A stretch of 64,000 bases of DNA, taken from NCBI RefSeq assembly GCF_001507665.1, contig NZ_CP013910.1, positions 1,053,501-1,117,500 on the forward strand. The letters are read 5' to 3'. Source of the stretch: Deinococcus actinosclerus (GTDB taxonomy: Bacteria; Deinococcota; Deinococci; Deinococcales; Deinococcaceae). Shown here piece by piece: positions 9,602-20,206 of the stretch. Position numbers and translations under genes: made by a program. Below the pieces are notes generated by a model. That model was not told the origin of the DNA. It did not search any database and worked only from the letters and a program-made list of their open reading frames with translations. The first letter of the stretch is position 1; each line of letters starts with the position of its first letter.

Positions 9602-9624
9602 TGTGTGCTAAGGTCAACCTACCC

Positions 9625-9903
9625 ATGACCACGCCCGCCCCGTGGACGTTCCTGACCAACCACACCCACGTCCTGCTGTGCCTCCAGCAGCGCCCCGGCG
9701 ACACCCTGCGCGAGGTCGCCGTGCGCGTCGGCATCACCGAACGCGCCGTGCAGCGCATCGTCCGCGACCTCGAGGACGCCGGCGTCCTGACCCGCGAACG
9801 CCAGGGCCGCCGCAACACCTACCGCCTCCAGCCCAGCGCGCCCCTGCGCCACCCCCTCGAAGCCCACCACAGCGTCGGCGAACTCCTCGACCTGCTGCGC
9901 TGA
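9625..9903 (+). CDS. Small winged-helix transcriptional regulator
   Basis: DNA-binding protein of 92 residues. Seen: a MarR/ArsR-like winged helix, with helix-turn-helix TLREVAVRVGITERAVQRIVRDLEDAGVL (shown in part: GITERAVQRIVRDLE is the recognition region) and a wing RERQGRRNTYRLQ. There is no ligand domain; the last 20 residues are a short helix. It is divergent from icd with inverted repeats between, so it may control itself and icd; this is inferred from placement. No clear ribosome binding site precedes the ATG. Confidence 0.8.
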   Translation: MTTPAPWTFLTNHTHVLLCLQQRPGDTLREVAVRVGITERAVQRIVRDLEDAGVLTRERQGRRNTYRLQPSAPLRHPLEAHHSVGELLDLLR

Positions 9904-10059
9904 GCAGGCCACCGGCGCGTGCCACTGTCCGGTCCCGGACACCGTCCGCCCGGCCCGGAACCGCCCCGGCACGGCCGCACCACGCCGTCCCGGCATCTGC
10001 CCGGACAGCCAGGCGGGACGCCGGGTGCACGCTCGCGCCGCCGCCCGGGCCGCCTGTGC

Positions 10060-10065
10060 CATACT
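10060..10065 (+). promoter_or_regulatory. Possible -10 box of the liv operon
   Basis: CATACT about 70 bases before the livJ ATG. No convincing -35 is seen in the GC-rich sequence upstream. The gene-free stretch 9904-10134 otherwise holds nothing recognisable. Confidence 0.35.
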
Positions 10066-10134
10066 CCCGGCACCCACAGTTCAACCGCCCCCGGCCCCGC
10101 AACGACGCGGTGGGCTGACCCACGGAGGTACCCC

Positions 10135-11277
10135 ATGAAGAAGGCACTGTTCCTGAGCGTCCTGGCCCTGTCGTCCCTCGCCGCCGCCGAAATCCGCGTG
10201 GGCGTGATCGTCTCCGCGACCGGCCCCGCCGCCAGCCTCGGCATCCCCGAGAAGAACACCGTGGCCCTGCTGCCGCAGACCATCGCCGGGCAGCCGGTCG
10301 TGTACACCGTCCTCGACGACGCCTCCGACACCACCGCCGCCGTCACGAACGCCCGCAAACTCATCCAGGAAGGCAAGGTCGACCTGATCATCGGCACGAC
10401 CACCACCCCCGCCTCCCTGGCCATGATCGACGTCGTGGCCGAGGCCAAGGTGCCCATGATCAGCCTCGCCGCCAGCGAGGGCATCATCAAGCCCGTGGAC
10501 GCCAAGCGCGCCTGGGTATTCAAGACCCCCCAGACCGACGCCCTGATGGCCGCCGCCATCGTGCAGCACATGGTGCAGAACAAGGTCCGCACCATCGGCT
10601 ACATCGGCTTCAACGACGCCTACGGCGAGGGCTGGGCCAGCGAACTCAAGAAGAACGCCGCCGCGCGCGGCCTGAAGGTCGTCGCGGAGGAACGCTACGG
10701 CCGCAGCGACACCAGCGTCACCGGCCAGATCCTCAAACTCGTGGCGGCCAGGCCCGACGCGATCCTGATCGGCGCGTCCGGCGTGCCCGCCGTCCTGCCG
10801 CAGAAAGCCCTGAAAGACCGCGGGTACGCGGGCAAGATCTACCAGACGCACGGCGTCGCCAACGCCGACTTCCTGCGCGTCGGGGGCCGCGACGTCGAGG
10901 GCGCGATCCTGCCCGCCGGGCCCGTCCTCGTGGCCGACCAGCTGCCCGGCACCAACCCCACCCGCAAGGTCGGGCTGGCCTACATGAACCTCTACGAGGC
11001 GAAGTACGGCAAGGACACCGTGAGCACCTTCGGCGCGCACATGTGGGACGCGGGCCTGCTCATGCAGAAGGCCGTCCCTGCCGCCCTGAAGAAGGCCAAG
11101 CCCGGCACGCCCGCCTTCCGCGAGGCGCTGCGCGACGCCCTGGAAGGCACCCGCAACGTCATCGGCGCGCACGGCATCTTCAACCTGAGCGCGACCGACC
11201 ACCTGGGCCTCGACGCCCGCAGCCGCGTCATGGTGCAGGTCGTGGACGGCACCTGGAAACTGCTGCCCAGCCGCTGA
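10135..11277 (+). CDS. livJ: Branched-chain amino acid ABC transporter, substrate-binding protein
   Basis: Extracytoplasmic receptor of a HAAT-type importer. The 380-residue product has a signal peptide ([18 protein letters not shown]) and then [17 protein letters not shown], the typical first strand and ligand loop of the Peripla_BP_6 family; [17 protein letters not shown] marks the hinge region. The ATG has a GGAGGT ribosome binding site. It is followed by a strong hairpin and then the two permeases and two ATPases. Leu/Ile/Val as ligands is by family; other small amides or amino acids are possible. Confidence 0.9.
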   Translation: MKKALFLSVLALSSLAAAEIRVGVIVSATGPAASLGIPEKNTVALLPQTIAGQPVVYTVLDDASDTTAAVTNARKLIQEGKVDLIIGTTTTPASLAMIDVVAEAKVPMISLAASEGIIKPVDAKRAWVFKTPQTDALMAAAIVQHMVQNKVRTIGYIGFNDAYGEGWASELKKNAAARGLKVVAEERYGRSDTSVTGQILKLVAARPDAILIGASGVPAVLPQKALKDRGYAGKIYQTHGVANADFLRVGGRDVEGAILPAGPVLVADQLPGTNPTRKVGLAYMNLYEAKYGKDTVSTFGAHMWDAGLLMQKAVPAALKKAKPGTPAFREALRDALEGTRNVIGAHGIFNLSATDHLGLDARSRVMVQVVDGTWKLLPSR

Positions 11278-11291
11278 CCCTGCTCCCCCCG

Positions 11292-11330
11292 CCGGCCCGG
11301 CGCGCTCACGGCAGGTGAGGGCCGGGCCGG
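11292..11330 (+). terminator. Hairpin between livJ and livH (attenuator)
   Basis: CCGGCCCGG (11292-11300) pairs with CCGGGCCGG (11322-11330), with an inner CTCAC/GTGAG pair. Lying 14 bases after the livJ stop inside a co-directional operon, it probably causes partial termination or stabilises the livJ message, so that the binding protein is made in excess over the membrane parts. Confidence 0.6.
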
Positions 11331-11418
11331 TTGCCCCGCCGCTGCGCCCAGCCGCTGCCCCCGCCCCCTCACTCCATCCGGGCTGCCCCCACGGGCGGCC
11401 GAAAGGCGCGAATCCCCC

Positions 11419-12468
11419 ATGCAGATCTTCGACCCGAGTATCTTCCCGATCCTGGCGGCGGACGGCCTCACGAACGGCGCGGTGTACGCGCTGCTGTCGC
11501 TGTCGCTGGTGCTGGTGTTCGCCGTGACCCGCGTCATCTTCGTGCCGCTGGGCGAATTCGTCGTGTTCGGCACCCTGACCCTGGCCGCCCTTCAACTCGG
11601 CCGCGTGCCCGGCACCCTGACCCTGGTGCTGATCCTGCTCGGCCTCGCCGCCCTGATGGACGCCGCCGGGCACCTGCGCCGGCGGCAGGCCGGGCGCGCC
11701 GCCCTGACGCTGGGCGGCGCGCTGGTGCTGGGCGGGTGTGCCTGGGCGCTGACGCACTGGCTCGCGCCGCTGAAGCCCCCCCTCCCGGTGCAGGTGCTCC
11801 TGACCCTGGCGCTCGTCGCGCCGCTGGGGCCGCTGCTGTACCGCACGGTCTTCCAGCCGCTCCAGAACGCCACCGTCCTCGTGCTGCTCATCGCGTCCGT
11901 GGCCCTGCACCTCGTCCTGACCGGCGTGGCGCTGGTGTTCTTCGGCCCGGAAGGCTCCCGCACGCCACCCTTCGCTGAAGGGAACGTCACGCTGGGACAG
12001 GTGACGCTCAGCACCCAGAGCCTGCTCGTGATGCTCGTCTCGGCCCTGCTCATGCTGGCGCTGTACCTGTTCTTCGAGCGCACCATGCCCGGCAAGGCCC
12101 TGCGCGCCACCGCCGTCAACCGCCTCGGCGCGCGGCTCGTCGGCATCAGCCCGTCCGCCGCCGGCACGCTGACCTTCACGCTGGCCGCCCTGATCGGGGC
12201 GCTGGGCGGCATGCTGATCGGCCCGTCGGTCGCCATGACTTACGACAGCGGCTTCCTGATCGGCCTCAAGGGCTTCGTCGGCGCCATCATCGGCGGACTG
12301 GTCAGCTATCCGCTGGCGGCGGCGGGCGCCCTGCTGGTGGGCCTGATCGAGAGTTTCGCCTCGTTCAGCCTGTCGGGCTGGAAGGAGGTCATCGTGTTCA
12401 CCCTGATCCTGCCCGTGCTGCTGTGGCGTTCCCTCGCCACCCGCCACACCCCGGAGGACGAGGAATGA
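11419..12468 (+). CDS. livH: Branched-chain amino acid ABC transporter permease (LivH type)
   Basis: One of the two membrane subunits of the importer. The 349-residue product has about eight hydrophobic segments; the start [21 protein letters not shown] and the later [31 protein letters not shown] are typical LivH motifs. An extra segment of about 60 residues with charged Arg residues lies between helices two and four. The stop overlaps the livM start (ATGA). Confidence 0.9.
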   Translation: MQIFDPSIFPILAADGLTNGAVYALLSLSLVLVFAVTRVIFVPLGEFVVFGTLTLAALQLGRVPGTLTLVLILLGLAALMDAAGHLRRRQAGRAALTLGGALVLGGCAWALTHWLAPLKPPLPVQVLLTLALVAPLGPLLYRTVFQPLQNATVLVLLIASVALHLVLTGVALVFFGPEGSRTPPFAEGNVTLGQVTLSTQSLLVMLVSALLMLALYLFFERTMPGKALRATAVNRLGARLVGISPSAAGTLTFTLAALIGALGGMLIGPSVAMTYDSGFLIGLKGFVGAIIGGLVSYPLAAAGALLVGLIESFASFSLSGWKEVIVFTLILPVLLWRSLATRHTPEDEE

Positions 12469-13465
12469 CCGTCCCCGCCGAGCCTGCCGCGCGGCGCGCC
12501 CTGCCGCTGCGCGCCGCGCTGAGCGTCCTGGCGGTCGTGATCGCCGCCGCGCTGCCCCTCGTCCTGCCGCTCTTTCAGGTGACGCTGCTCGTCAACGTCA
12601 TCATCTTCGCCATCGTCGCCGTCGGGCTGGTCCTGCTCACCGGCATCCTGGGCCTGACGAGCTTCGGGCAGGCGGCCTTCATGGGCGTCGGCGCGTACAC
12701 CACCGCCCTGCTGACCACCCAGGCCGGCTGGAGCCCCTGGCTGACCCTGCTCGCCGGCTTCGCCGTGACGGGCGTCATCGCGCTGATCCTGGGGCTCGTC
12801 ACGCTGCGCATGCAGGGCCACTACCTGCCGCTCGCCACCATCGCCTGGGGCATCAGCCTGTACTACACGTTCGGCAACACCCCCGCGCTGGGCGGCTTCA
12901 CCGGCCTGACCGACATCCCACCCATCGGGGTGTTCGGCGCGGCCCTGACCTCGCCCCGGCACTTCGCGTACCTCGCGCTGATCGCCCTGGGCCTGACCGG
13001 GCTGGGCGCGCAGTTCCTGCTGTCCTCCCGCACCGGCCGGGCCCTGCGCGCCCTGCGGGGCGGCCCCGTCGTCGCCGAGGCGTTCGGCGTGAACCCCTTC
13101 GCGCTGAAGGTGCAGGTGTTCGTCCTCAGCGCCCTGATGGCCTCGCTGGCCGGGTGGCTGTACGCGCACAGCCAGCGCTTCGTGAACCCCACGCCCTTCA
13201 GCCTCCAGGCCGGGATCGAGGCGCTGTTCATGACCGTCGTCGGCGGTCCCGGGCACGTGTGGGGCGCGCTGCTGGGTTCCGGGCTGATCACCACCCTGCG
13301 CGAGTGGCTGCGCGGCGCGCTGCCCGCCCTGATCGGCGCGCAGGGAAACTTCGAGGTGATCGTGTTCGGCATCCTGATCATCCTGACTCTGCAGTTCGCC
13401 CGGCGCGGCCTGTGGCCCCTGCTCGACCGCGCGCTGCCCGCCCCGCCCCCCGCGCCCCCGCCCGG

Positions 13466-14271
<806 letters not shown>

Positions 14272-14275
<4 letters not shown>

Positions 14276-14988
14276 CCCCGCCCACCCCACTGCTCGACGT
14301 CCGCGACCTGCACACCCGCTACGGCCGGGTGGAGGCCCTCGGCGGCGTGAGTCTCCAGGTGCCCCAGGGGCAGATCGTCAGCGTGATCGGCGCGAACGGC
14401 GCGGGCAAGACCACCCTGATGAACGCCGTCATGGGCGTCCTGCCCGCGCAGGGCCACCTGAACTATGCCGGCGAGGACCTGCGCGGCGTGCCCCTCGAGG
14501 GCCGCGTGGCGCGCGGCATCAGCCTCGTGCCCGAACGGCGCGAACTGTTCGCGTCCATGACCGTGCAGGACAACCTCCAGCTCGGCGCGTACCTGCGCCG
14601 CCGCCAGCCCTGGCGCGCCGACCTCGACACCGTCTACGGCCGTTTTCCCCGCCTGCACGAACGCCGCACCCAGCTCGCCGGGACGCTCTCCGGCGGGGAG
14701 CAGCAGATGCTCGCCATCGGCCGCGCCCTGATGACCCGCCCCCTCCTGCTGCTCCTCGACGAACCCAGCCTGGGCCTCGCCCCGCTGATCGTGCGCGACA
14801 TCCTGCGGATCGTGCAGCGCCTGCGCGACGACGGCGTGACCATCCTGCTCGTCGAGCAGAACGCCCGCGCCAGCCTCGCCATCAGCGACAGCGCCTACGT
14901 CCTCGAGACCGGACAGGTGACCCTCAGCGGCCCCGCGGCGACCCTGGCCCGCGACGAGAGCCTCACTGCCAGTTACCTGGGTGGGTAG
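14272..14988 (+). CDS. livF: Branched-chain amino acid ABC transporter ATP-binding protein LivF
   Basis: Second ATPase subunit, completing the livJHMGF set. The 238-residue product has Walker [10 protein letters not shown], signature [16 protein letters not shown], Walker [14 protein letters not shown] and switch segment ILLVEQNA, the short LivF form. It starts at GTG overlapping the livG stop. No clear terminator is seen in the 37 bases before the convergent gene at 15026. Confidence 0.94.
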
Positions 14989-15025
14989 ACCGCCCATCCC
15001 CGCGGCCTGACGTCGCCCGCCGCAG

Positions 15026-15292
15026 CTACTCCAGCTGCGGCTGACGTTTCGGACTGAGGGAGCGGTCGAGCGTGCCGAGAAAGTAGGCGAACGTGAGTCC
15101 CTGACGCGGCAGCGTGGCGGAGGGTGCCACGTCCGGACGCAGGGGGGCCAGCCGGAAGCCGTCCTCGTACGCGTCGATCAGGGTCTCCAGGGCGACGTCG
15201 GCGGACTCGGCGGACAGGGACGTGTCCACGGCGAACTCGAGGAGCCGTCGCCGGATGGCGGAGCGCGCTGGGAGGGGCAGGGAGTTGGGCAT
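15026..15292 (-). CDS. Small protein of unknown function downstream of a response regulator
   Basis: Not recognised. The 88-residue product is soluble, with an Arg-rich N-terminus (LPLPARSAIRRRLLEF) and predicted helices, without Cys or membrane segments. It starts 9 bases after the stop of the response regulator on the same strand and is probably co-transcribed. Both proteins contain the string SAESAD or TSADSAD, which looks coincidental. Confidence 0.65.
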   Translation of the reverse strand: MPNSLPLPARSAIRRRLLEFAVDTSLSAESADVALETLIDAYEDGFRLAPLRPDVAPSATLPRQGLTFAYFLGTLDRSLSPKRQPQLE

Positions 15293-15301
15293 CAGGGGAA
15301 G

Positions 15302-15745
15302 TTACGACTGGGGGGACATGCTGCACATCAGGTGCCAGTACGTCACGAGGGTATGCACCTGCTGTTGGAATTCGGTAAACGTGCCGGGCTTGATGAGGTA
15401 ACTGACGGCGCCCTGCGCGTAGGCGGCGGTGATGTCCGCCGAGTCGGCGGACGTGGCCAGCACCACGACGCGCACCTGCGTCAGGGCAGGGTCGTCCCGG
15501 ATGAGGTTCAGCAGGGTCAGCCCGGGTGAGCCGGGCATGTTCAGGTCCAGCAACACGAGATCCGGGGCCGCGCCGCTCGCGGCCTCGCGGCGCAGCCAGG
15601 CGAGCGTGTCACGGGGGTCGGGAAGGACATGCAGCCGGGCGAGATCGGCGTACGGTTCGAAGGCCGCTTCGGCCAGAAGCTGAGCCGCGGGTTCATCGTC
15701 AACCAGAAGAATCTGAAGAGGACGGAGAGGAGTGATGAGACTCAT
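15302..15745 (-). CDS. Single-domain response regulator (Rcp1-like)
   Basis: Phosphorelay receiver without an output domain. The 147-residue product shows the acidic pocket Asp16-Asp17, phospho-acceptor Asp67 in LVLLDLNMPG, the conserved Thr/Ser position (LATSAD) and Lys in YLIKPG. Loop lengths match the phytochrome-associated Rcp1 group, which pairs with hybrid or bacteriophytochrome kinases. No kinase gene is nearby. The small gene at 15026 follows. Confidence 0.9.
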   Translation of the reverse strand: MSLITPLRPLQILLVDDEPAAQLLAEAAFEPYADLARLHVLPDPRDTLAWLRREAASGAAPDLVLLDLNMPGSPGLTLLNLIRDDPALTQVRVVVLATSADSADITAAYAQGAVSYLIKPGTFTEFQQQVHTLVTYWHLMCSMSPQS

Positions 15746-15980
15746 CCCTTGCAGGGTGGCAGAAGTGACAGGAGCCGCAAAGAGTGGCTGGACACTGCCA
15801 GAGCCTTTGTCTACTGATCGCCCGGCGCGACCGAGGCCGTGGCGGCTCCTGCGCGCCAGTCAGGCGTTCGGCACCACGCGCCGGCGCCCAGGCCCGAACG
15901 CAGGAAGGCGACCCGGAGGCCGCCTTGATTTCTTCACGCTGGGGCGCTATTCACCCGGGGGCAAGCCTGCGCCGCGTCCC
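15746..15980. other. Gene-free stretch between response regulator and 15981 gene
   Basis: About 235 bases with no supported gene, hairpin or promoter on either strand; short open frames here lack a start signal and coding character. Confidence 0.5.
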
Positions 15981-16817
15981 CTATCTGGTTTCGGCGGCGA
16001 GGTTCAGCACGGCCTTTTTCAGTGTGACGGCCCCGGCTCCGGCGGCCAGCACCTCACCGGTGGCGCCGTCCACGATCCGGGCGACGGCGCGCGCGGCGCC
16101 GCTCCCGTCCGGTTCCACGCTGATCTCCAGGCGTTGCCCGTGCCCGAGGCTGGTGGCGGCGGTGTTCAGGCACCAGTCGGCCCAGTTGATCTTCTCGGGC
16201 GGCGGGGCGCTCGCCTTCGCCTCCTGTTTCTCGCGGTACGCCTGGGTCTTCTGGTCCACGTGGGTGCGGATGACCTCGAAGCGCTCGGGGTTGCTCAGGG
16301 TGTCGAAGGGCACCTCGTCGCCGCTGTCCGGGTGGTGCACCAGCGCGTCGGGCTGCAATTTCTTCACGACGCTCGCCATGATGCGCACCTCGGCGGCCGG
16401 GACGTCCCAGGGCGCGTCGTCCTCGTGGTCCGGCCCGGGCTGGGTGCCGGGGGCGGCGGTCTCCACGAGGCGCGCGACCACGCGCTGCTGTTCGGGTTCC
16501 AGTTCCGTGATGATCCGGGCGGCGGCGCGGTACGAGCGGGCCTGCGCCTCGTTCTTCGGCTGGATGCCCAGCGGATCGAGGACCCTGGCCACGTCGGACG
16601 CGTCGATCAGCCGGCTGGCCTGCGGGGGCGTGAAGCCCCAGCGGTCCTGCAAGTAGGCCTCGAAGGAGTCGTACGAGGCGCGGTAGAAGCCGTTGTCGCG
16701 GATTTCCGAGAGGGCCTGCCCGGTGCGGCGGAAGTCACGCAGGCCGTCCCGGACGGTCTGTTCCAGGGCCGAGAGTCGCGCGGACTCGTGGGGAGCGAGG
16801 GGAGCAGCAGAGGTCAC
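15981..16817 (-). CDS. Conserved helical protein of unknown function
   Basis: Not assigned. The 278-residue product starts VTSAAPLAPHESARLSALEQ and holds the segment FRRTGQALSEIRDNGFYR..SFEAYLQDRWGF...QASRLIDAS, a pattern seen in many plasmid, phage and cyanobacterial proteins of unknown role, some near ParB-like genes; the region after it is a probable helix-turn-helix. The C-terminal part is mixed alpha/beta with ILVDGATGEVLAAGAG-like turns. GTG 16817 is chosen because coding character fades upstream; an ATG at 16901 would add 28 residues. DNA binding is an inference. Confidence 0.75.
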   Translation of the reverse strand: MTSAAPLAPHESARLSALEQTVRDGLRDFRRTGQALSEIRDNGFYRASYDSFEAYLQDRWGFTPPQASRLIDASDVARVLDPLGIQPKNEAQARSYRAAARIITELEPEQQRVVARLVETAAPGTQPGPDHEDDAPWDVPAAEVRIMASVVKKLQPDALVHHPDSGDEVPFDTLSNPERFEVIRTHVDQKTQAYREKQEAKASAPPPEKINWADWCLNTAATSLGHGQRLEISVEPDGSGAARAVARIVDGATGEVLAAGAGAVTLKKAVLNLAAETR

Positions 16818-16916
16818 CTGCTGAGTATGCCGAACGGAGCAGGTCGCGGCCACTGCGCGGCGTGAGGCCGCAGGCGGTGACGCGGCGCCGGACGCGGCCA
16901 CGCGGGGGCGCCGGGG

Positions 16917-17438
16917 TCAGTTGATCTCGATCAGCTCCGCCAGCAGGAACGGCTTGAGGGTGTCGAGGACCAGCCGGGGCGGGGCGGCCGTGCGCTCCAG
17001 CAGGGTGCGGATGTTGCCGCTGTCGGAGATCAGGTTCAGGATGCGGTACTGGGTGCGGGTCACGGGTTGCGTCTCGCTCCACTTGGCGGTGAACCGCAGG
17101 CGCCGGTTCCAGTCCGGGAAGGTGCGCAGCAGCGGTTCCCACGCGGCGTTGTCCTCCAGCAGCCGGCGCAGCGCCGGGTCGCGGCGCAGGTTCATGGTGC
17201 GGTTGGGGGGCGGCTGATCCACCTCGAAGGTGAACACCCCGGCGTCCAGACTGGCCATGAACTGCAGCGCGTGATCGCCCCGCAGCCGCCCCGCCTCGGC
17301 GTGCGTGATCTCGCCGCGTTCCAACCACAGCTGCCCGCCGCGGACGTGATCCACGCTGAGCCGCCCGGCGCGTCCGCTGGTCAGGAACATCTGCATGACG
17401 GACAGGAAGGGAAAGACTGCCAGATCGCCGCGTACCAT
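16917..17438 (-). CDS. DUF4388 (PATAN-like) domain protein
   Basis: Probable component of surface-motility or two-component signalling. The 173-residue product begins MVRGDLAVFPFLSVMQMFLTSGRAGRL, followed by LWLERGEITHAEAGRLRGDHAL and GVFTFE, the fold pattern of DUF4388/PATAN domains that accompany response regulators and gliding or pilus regulators in Deinococcus, Myxococcus and cyanobacteria. The C-terminal half (after about residue 95) is helical and ends in a winged-helix-like DSGNIRTLLERTAAPP segment. A TACACT box lies 11 bases before the ATG. Confidence 0.8.
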   Translation of the reverse strand: MVRGDLAVFPFLSVMQMFLTSGRAGRLSVDHVRGGQLWLERGEITHAEAGRLRGDHALQFMASLDAGVFTFEVDQPPPNRTMNLRRDPALRRLLEDNAAWEPLLRTFPDWNRRLRFTAKWSETQPVTRTQYRILNLISDSGNIRTLLERTAAPPRLVLDTLKPFLLAELIEIN

Positions 17439-17520
17439 AGGTAAGGCCCAGTGTAGGGTGCCTGCCCCCGCCACGCGAGGGGGCCCCCCGGCGGGGGCGG
17501 GCGCGTGCGAAGATCGGCAC

Positions 17521-18522
17521 ATGCCTGAAGCCCTGAACGTACTGCTGTCCCTGTGCGTGGCGGACGCGCTGGGCGCCGCGACGGAATTCAAGTCTCCCGA
17601 CGTCATCCACGCCCGCTACGGCGCGAGCTTCCGCACCTATCAGCCGGGCAGCGTGTTCGGCTTCGCGCCCGGCGAGGCCACCGACGACAGCCAGATGGTC
17701 GTCGCCACCCTGCTGGGCGCGGCGCGGGGCGAGGGGCACGCGGGCGTCCTGACGGCGTTCCGGGAGTGGCTGGCGGCCGCGCCGCCGGACGTGGGCGGCC
17801 TGACCCGGCAGGCGCTGCGCGTCACCTTCACGCAGCCGCAGCGCCTGGACGGCGGGGCGCTGGCCTGGGAGCGCGGTGGGTTCGACGGCGCCGGCAACGG
17901 CGGGCTGATGCGGGTGGCCGCCGCGTGGCTGCTGGGGCACCGGGGCGCGGCGCTGGCGCGCGAGTCGGCGGTCCTGACGGCCCTGACCCACGCCGACCCG
18001 CGCTGCGTGTCCGCGTCCGTGTTCCTGACGGCGTTCATGGAGGCGCTGGCGGCCGGGCAGCCGTACGCGGCGGCGGCGCAGGCCGGACTGGGCGTCATGG
18101 ACAGCCTGGACGCGCGGGACGTGCTGGTGGACGCCGGGGTGCTGGGGCTGCACACCCAGGACGCCCACCGCGCCTTCCGGGGCCGCGAGCGTGAGGCGCG
18201 CGCGCAGGTCCGCGCCCGCGTGCGCTCGGGGCTGGAGGGCACGGTCACCTCCCAGAGCGGGTATGTTCTCGACACGCTGGAGGCCGCCGTGGCCCACGCC
18301 CGACGGGAGGACTGGTGGGCGTGCGTGGAACCCGCCGTGCTGGGCGGTGACGACAGCGACACGGTCGCGTGCGTGGTGGGCGCCGTCGTGGGCGCGCGGG
18401 GCCTGGCGGTCCCGCCGGAGTTGCTGCCCGGCCTGCGCCTGGGGCACACCTGGCCCGGCTGGCAGCGCGAGTGGCCGGCCGCCGGGCACCTGACGGGCGT
18501 GCTGGCCCGCGCGCAGGCGTGA
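17521..18522 (+). CDS. ADP-ribosylglycohydrolase family protein
   Basis: Hydrolyses ADP-ribose from modified proteins or related ADP-ribosyl compounds. The 333-residue product shows the two metal-binding motifs of the family: TDDSQM near residue 58 (usual TDDT) and GDDSDT near residue 278, plus GAGNGGLMRVA in the middle. Length and motif spacing match DraG/ARH enzymes. The stop overlaps the GTG of the downstream nucleotidyltransferase. The substrate is not deducible. Confidence 0.88.
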   Translation: MPEALNVLLSLCVADALGAATEFKSPDVIHARYGASFRTYQPGSVFGFAPGEATDDSQMVVATLLGAARGEGHAGVLTAFREWLAAAPPDVGGLTRQALRVTFTQPQRLDGGALAWERGGFDGAGNGGLMRVAAAWLLGHRGAALARESAVLTALTHADPRCVSASVFLTAFMEALAAGQPYAAAAQAGLGVMDSLDARDVLVDAGVLGLHTQDAHRAFRGREREARAQVRARVRSGLEGTVTSQSGYVLDTLEAAVAHARREDWWACVEPAVLGGDDSDTVACVVGAVVGARGLAVPPELLPGLRLGHTWPGWQREWPAAGHLTGVLARAQA

Positions 18523-19070
18523 CCGGGCAGGAGTGCCTGACCCTGGTGCGCCGCAATCCGGTCAACGCAGCCATCCTGGACCGGCTGCCGGCTCTGGGCG
18601 CCCCACAGGCGCACCTGACCGCCGGGGCGCTGTTCGGCACCGTCTGGAACCTCCTGTCCGGCCAGCCGCCCGGCGCGAACATCGCCGACTACGACCTGTT
18701 CTACTGGGACGCCGATCTGTCCTACGAGGCCGAGGACGCCGTGATCCGCCGGGCCGACGCGCTGTTCGCCGACCTGCCCGGCACGGTCGAGGTGCGCAAT
18801 CAGGCGCGCGTGCACCTGTGGTTCCGGGAGAAGACCGGCCTGGAGCGCCCCGCCCTGAGGTCGGCCCGGGACGGCATCGATCAGTTCCTGGTGGAGTGCA
18901 CCGCGCTGGGCATCGACGCGCGGGGCGAGATCTACGCGCCTTTCGGCCTGCGTGATCTGGCGGCCGGGCGGCTGCGGCTGAATCGCCAGAACCACACGCC
19001 CGGGCTGTACCGCGCCAAGGTGGAGTCCTACCGGCAGCGATGGCCGTGGCTGACGGACTGCGAGGCCTGA
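18519..19070 (+). CDS. Nucleotidyltransferase family protein (DUF925-like)
   Basis: The 183-residue product matches the small nucleotidyltransferase-fold family recognised by [15 protein letters not shown] at the start, the acidic pair in [20 protein letters not shown] (DYD..DxD) and the ARVHLWF strand. Its substrate is unknown. It starts at GTG overlapping the stop of the ADP-ribosylglycohydrolase, indicating coupled translation and a possible functional link in nucleotide-based modification and its reversal. Confidence 0.8.
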   Translation: MTGQECLTLVRRNPVNAAILDRLPALGAPQAHLTAGALFGTVWNLLSGQPPGANIADYDLFYWDADLSYEAEDAVIRRADALFADLPGTVEVRNQARVHLWFREKTGLERPALRSARDGIDQFLVECTALGIDARGEIYAPFGLRDLAAGRLRLNRQNHTPGLYRAKVESYRQRWPWLTDCEA

Positions 19071-19098
19071 GCCCTCACCCGGCGCCCCGCCGGCGTGG

Positions 19099-19104
19099 TA
19101 TACT
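19099..19104 (+). promoter_or_regulatory. -10 box of rpmE
   Basis: TATACT, a close match to the consensus, 66 bases before the rpmE ATG. A GGCGGAGGAGG ribosome binding region precedes the start, so this gene has a conventional leader. Confidence 0.6.
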
Positions 19105-19170
19105 GTCAGGGTTGCCCGCTACGCACATGCACCGGCCAGCCGGGGCGCAGACGTGGCGGAGGAGGCACCC

Positions 19171-19389
<219 letters not shown>

Positions 19390-19487
19390 GCCTTCAGTGC
19401 CTGCGCCGCCCTGCCCGTCCGTGGCCGGGCGGTTCTGCTTGTGCCGTCCGCCCCGGGGCCGGCCTGCCGATCCCGCGCGTGATCTGC

Positions 19488-19493
19488 GATACT
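19488..19493 (+). promoter_or_regulatory. -10 box of tdk, leaderless layout
   Basis: GATACT followed by seven bases and the GTG start of tdk; no ribosome binding site is present. Confidence 0.5.
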
Positions 19494-19500
19494 CGCGGGC

Positions 19501-20112
19501 GTGCTGAAGTCCCCCTACCACGGCGGTCACCTGGAAGTCATCGTCGGTCCGATGTTCAGCGGCAAGAGCGAGGAACTCATCCGCCGCGTGACCCGCGCCG
19601 TGATCGCCCGGCAGCGCGTCCTGGTGTTCAAACCTGCCCTGGACGACCGCTACCACGAGTCGGCGGTCGCCAGCCACGCCGGACGCACCGTGCACGCCAC
19701 GCCCGTGCGCGGCGCCGCCGACATCCGCGCGCAGCTGAGCGGCGAGGGCACCCTGCTGCACGCCCAGGGCGAGGTGCTGCCCGACGTGGTGGGCATCGAC
19801 GAGGTGCAGTTCCTGGACGACGCGATCATCCCGCTGGCGCTGGAACTGGCCGACGCGGGCGTGCGCGTCATCCTGGCGGGACTGGACCAGGACTTCCGGG
19901 CCGAGCCCTTCGGGTTCATGCCCGAACTGCTGGCCCGCGCCGAGAGCGTCGAGAAACTGACCGCGATCTGCACGGTCTGCGGCGCCCCGGCCACCCGCTC
20001 GCAGCGCCTGATCGGCGGCCAGCCGGCCCGCTTCGACGATCCCGTGGTGCTCGTGGGCGCGCAGGAGAGCTACGAGGCCCGCTGCCGGGTCCATCACGTT
20101 CTGCGCAGCTGA
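19501..20112 (+). CDS. tdk: Thymidine kinase
   Basis: Salvage enzyme phosphorylating thymidine with ATP. The 203-residue product has P-loop [14 protein letters not shown], the Walker B-like region IDEVQFLD with the catalytic Glu, the lid region with [12 protein letters not shown], and a zinc site CTVC ... CRVH, all typical of type II (TK1-like) kinases. It begins with GTG in a leaderless setting. Confidence 0.96.
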   Translation: MLKSPYHGGHLEVIVGPMFSGKSEELIRRVTRAVIARQRVLVFKPALDDRYHESAVASHAGRTVHATPVRGAADIRAQLSGEGTLLHAQGEVLPDVVGIDEVQFLDDAIIPLALELADAGVRVILAGLDQDFRAEPFGFMPELLARAESVEKLTAICTVCGAPATRSQRLIGGQPARFDDPVVLVGAQESYEARCRVHHVLRS

Positions 20113-20194
20113 CCCCGGCCTCCCGCGCAGGGTGAGCAGCGAACGAATCCCCTGGACAGCGTCAAAAACGCCTGGGGTCCGGCGCAGGTGGTGG

Positions 20195-20200
20195 TATGCT
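20195..20200 (+). promoter_or_regulatory. -10 box of HD-GYP gene, leaderless layout
   Basis: TATGCT six bases before GTG 20207. This supports the GTG rather than the ATG at 20222 or any start further upstream. Confidence 0.55.
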
Positions 20201-20206
20201 GACCCG

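Noticed and set aside
10081..12447. 788-codon minus-strand frame opposite livJ and livH
   Set aside because: Shadow frame of biased composition covering two clearly real genes.
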